The notes under the pieces were generated by a model, which made no database searches, was not told the origin of the DNA, and saw nothing but the letters and a program-made list of their open reading frames with translations. From Gemmatimonadota bacterium (lineage in GTDB: Bacteria > Gemmatimonadota > Gemmatimonadetes > JACCXV01), in NCBI GenBank assembly GCA_013696835.1, contig JACCXV010000156.1:1-7477 (forward strand): a DNA stretch of 7,477 nt, read 5' to 3'. The first letter of the stretch is position 1. The number at the start of each line of letters is the position of its first letter. Shown piece by piece: positions 6,133 through 7,477 of this stretch. The position numbers and the translations under genes are program-made.

Positions 6133-7477
6133 GTGTCACCGCCGGTCGTCCTGATCGGCCTCGACGCCGCCGAGATCACGCTGGTCGATCGGCTCTGCGC
6201 GGAGGGCGAGCTGCCCGCGCTGCAGTCGCTGCGTGAGCGCGGCTGCTCCGGCACGCTGCACTCGAACGCGCGGCTCTTCGGCGGCGCGGTGTGGCCAACG
6301 TTCTACGCCTCGCGTCACGTCCCCTGGACGGGCATCTACCACAACAAGCAGTGGCGGCCGGAGCGCATGCGCTGCGAGATCGTCACCGACACGTGGCTCC
6401 CCGAGCGCCCGTTCTGGCGGCGCCTGGAGGCGGGGCGTTACCGCGTCGCGATTCTCGACGTTCCGAGCGTGCTGGGGCCTCCGGGCCCGGTGAACGGGGT
6501 CGAGCTCGCCGGATGGGGCTCGCACGACCTCGTGAGCCGCGGGTCCTGGCCGCCGTCGCTCTGGGAGGAGCTGGAGCGGACGCACGGCGGCACTCGCATG
6601 ACGCTCGAGATGTTCGGGGGCCAGAGCGGCGCCTCGCTTCTGAGGCTGCGCGATCACCTGCTCGACGCCACGCGGCAGATGGCTCGCATCGGCGAGAGCG
6701 CGCTCGCACGCGAGCCCTGGGACCTCTTCCTGATCGTGTTCGGCGCCACGCACCGCGGCGGCCATTACCTGTGGGACCTCTCGCAGATCGGGGACGGGAC
6801 TTCGGCCCCCGGGGAGCGGGAGGCGCTATCGCGTGCGCTGGTGGACGTCTACCGTGCCTGCGACCGGGCGGTGGCGCGCCTTGTCGGGGCTGCACCCGCC
6901 GACGCACGCGTGATGGCGTTCGCCGTTCACGGCATGGGGACGAACCTGGGCTGGTCGGACCGCTGCCCGGAGATTCTGGAGCGTGTCCAGCGCGCGCGGA
7001 ATGGCAGCCCCGCCAGGCCCGGGCTGCTGTACCGGCTTAGGAGCGCCCTGCCCTGGCCGCTGCTTCGCCAGGTCACGACGCGTCTGCCGTCGCGCCTCAC
7101 CGCCAGGCTGGTAGAGCTCTGGTCCGCGCGGATGTTCGCGTGGGAGACGACCCCCTGGTTTCCGCTGCCGATGGACCTGGCGGGGTACATCCGCGTGAAC
7201 CTGAAGGGCCGCGAGCGGGAGGGGATCGTCGCACCCGGAGCGGAGTACGACTCGCTCTGCCGCGAGCTCGCGGACGTGCTGCTGAGCTTCCGTGACGCGG
7301 CGACGGGCGAGCGTATCGTGGACGAGGTGCACCTCCTGGACGAGCTGGCCCCCATGCACGCCCCCTACCGCGAGCTCCTGCCGGACCTGGTGGTGACCTG
7401 GCGCGACGCACCGGCCACGCACGTCCGCGAGATCCGCTCTCCGACGCACGGCTCAGTCCGCTGGGCTGCGCCGTCCC
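6133..7477 (+). CDS. Alkaline-phosphatase-superfamily phosphodiesterase-like protein (3' partial)
   Basis: An open frame from GTG 6133 to the window edge without a stop, 448 codons visible. It is recognised as the type I phosphodiesterase/nucleotide pyrophosphatase branch by the opening VVLIGLDAAE (5-14, with Asp11 as expected metal ligand), AVWPTFYAS (52-60, near the nucleophile; Thr56 is a candidate but the alignment is uncertain), DLFLIVFGATHRGGHYLWD (197-215), VHGMGTN (265-271) and the late signature IRVNLKGREREGIVAPGAEY (353-372), then LLPDLVVTW (415-423). These enzymes hydrolyse phosphate mono- or diesters using two metal ions. The substrate here is unknown. Oddities: the usual Asp of the D-x-x-x-H pair reads His207 (His211 kept), and the usual Asp-His-Gly reads Val-His-Gly. 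No Cys/Ser-x-Pro-x-Arg sulfatase motif is present. No signal peptide is seen, so it is probably cytosolic. GGAG (6128-6131) is only 1 nt from the GTG, so initiation may rely on coupling to cysK, 34 nt upstream. No other standard start exists after the in-frame stop at 6088-6090. Confidence 0.87.
   Translation, partial: MSPPVVLIGLDAAEITLVDRLCAEGELPALQSLRERGCSGTLHSNARLFGGAVWPTFYASRHVPWTGIYHNKQWRPERMRCEIVTDTWLPERPFWRRLEAGRYRVAILDVPSVLGPPGPVNGVELAGWGSHDLVSRGSWPPSLWEELERTHGGTRMTLEMFGGQSGASLLRLRDHLLDATRQMARIGESALAREPWDLFLIVFGATHRGGHYLWDLSQIGDGTSAPGEREALSRALVDVYRACDRAVARLVGAAPADARVMAFAVHGMGTNLGWSDRCPEILERVQRARNGSPARPGLLYRLRSALPWPLLRQVTTRLPSRLTARLVELWSARMFAWETTPWFPLPMDLAGYIRVNLKGREREGIVAPGAEYDSLCRELADVLLSFRDAATGERIVDEVHLLDELAPMHAPYRELLPDLVVTWRDAPATHVREIRSPTHGSVRWAAPS

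Noticed and set aside
5013..6254. 413-codon minus-strand frame antisense to cysK
   Set aside because: Arginine/leucine-rich shadow; the sense strand shows all catalytic motifs of cysteine synthase.
6136..6765. 209-codon minus-strand frame at the start of the phosphodiesterase-like gene
   Set aside because: The plus-strand frame from 6133 is uninterrupted to the window edge and carries superfamily motifs; the reverse frame has none.

Overview
This is a very GC-rich (roughly 70%) bacterial chromosomal stretch with strong G/C preference at third codon positions and several GTG starts. Taken together, a TonB-dependent receptor (outer membrane, so a diderm cell), a PDZ-containing M48 protease and an alkaline-phosphatase-superfamily phosphodiesterase suggest an environmental diderm such as Gemmatimonadota or a related high-GC lineage. 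No rRNA or single marker here settles the phylum, so that placement is an inference. I see no mobile element, CRISPR array, tRNA or rRNA.

Layout: (1) bases 2-160, plus strand: the last 52 codons of a Gly/Thr/Ser/Ala-rich protein that begins before the window. (2) 161-253: a short convergent gap with GC-rich hairpins. (3) 254-2534, minus strand: a probable two-gene unit, with a small predicted membrane-anchored or lipoprotein-like peptide (start GTG 2534, good Shine-Dalgarno) followed 67 nt later by a 683-residue TonB-dependent receptor. (4) 2535-2654: a divergent control region with a perfect 10-bp palindrome. (5) 2655-4862, plus strand: an EamA/DMT-family ten-helix transporter, then 45 nt later an exported M48 metalloprotease carrying a PDZ domain ahead of its HEXXH site. 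(6) 4863-5075: an intergenic stretch with a 20-bp tandem repeat, a small hairpin and the cysteine synthase ribosome-binding site. (7) 5076-7477, plus strand: cysK, then 34 nt later a phosphodiesterase-like gene of the alkaline phosphatase superfamily. This last gene is open to the end of the window with no stop codon (448 codons visible).

Functionally this reads as a housekeeping and envelope neighbourhood: nutrient uptake through the outer membrane (TonB receptor), inner-membrane solute export (EamA), envelope protein quality control (M48-PDZ), cysteine biosynthesis (cysK) and phospho-ester metabolism. I do not see a convincing new multi-gene system. The observations most worth follow-up are the atypical metal-ligand motifs of the phosphodiesterase-like protein and its tight linkage to cysK, the PDZ-M48 architecture, the small peptide gene in front of the TonB receptor, and the repeat-containing, probably untranslated 5' part of the EamA frame.
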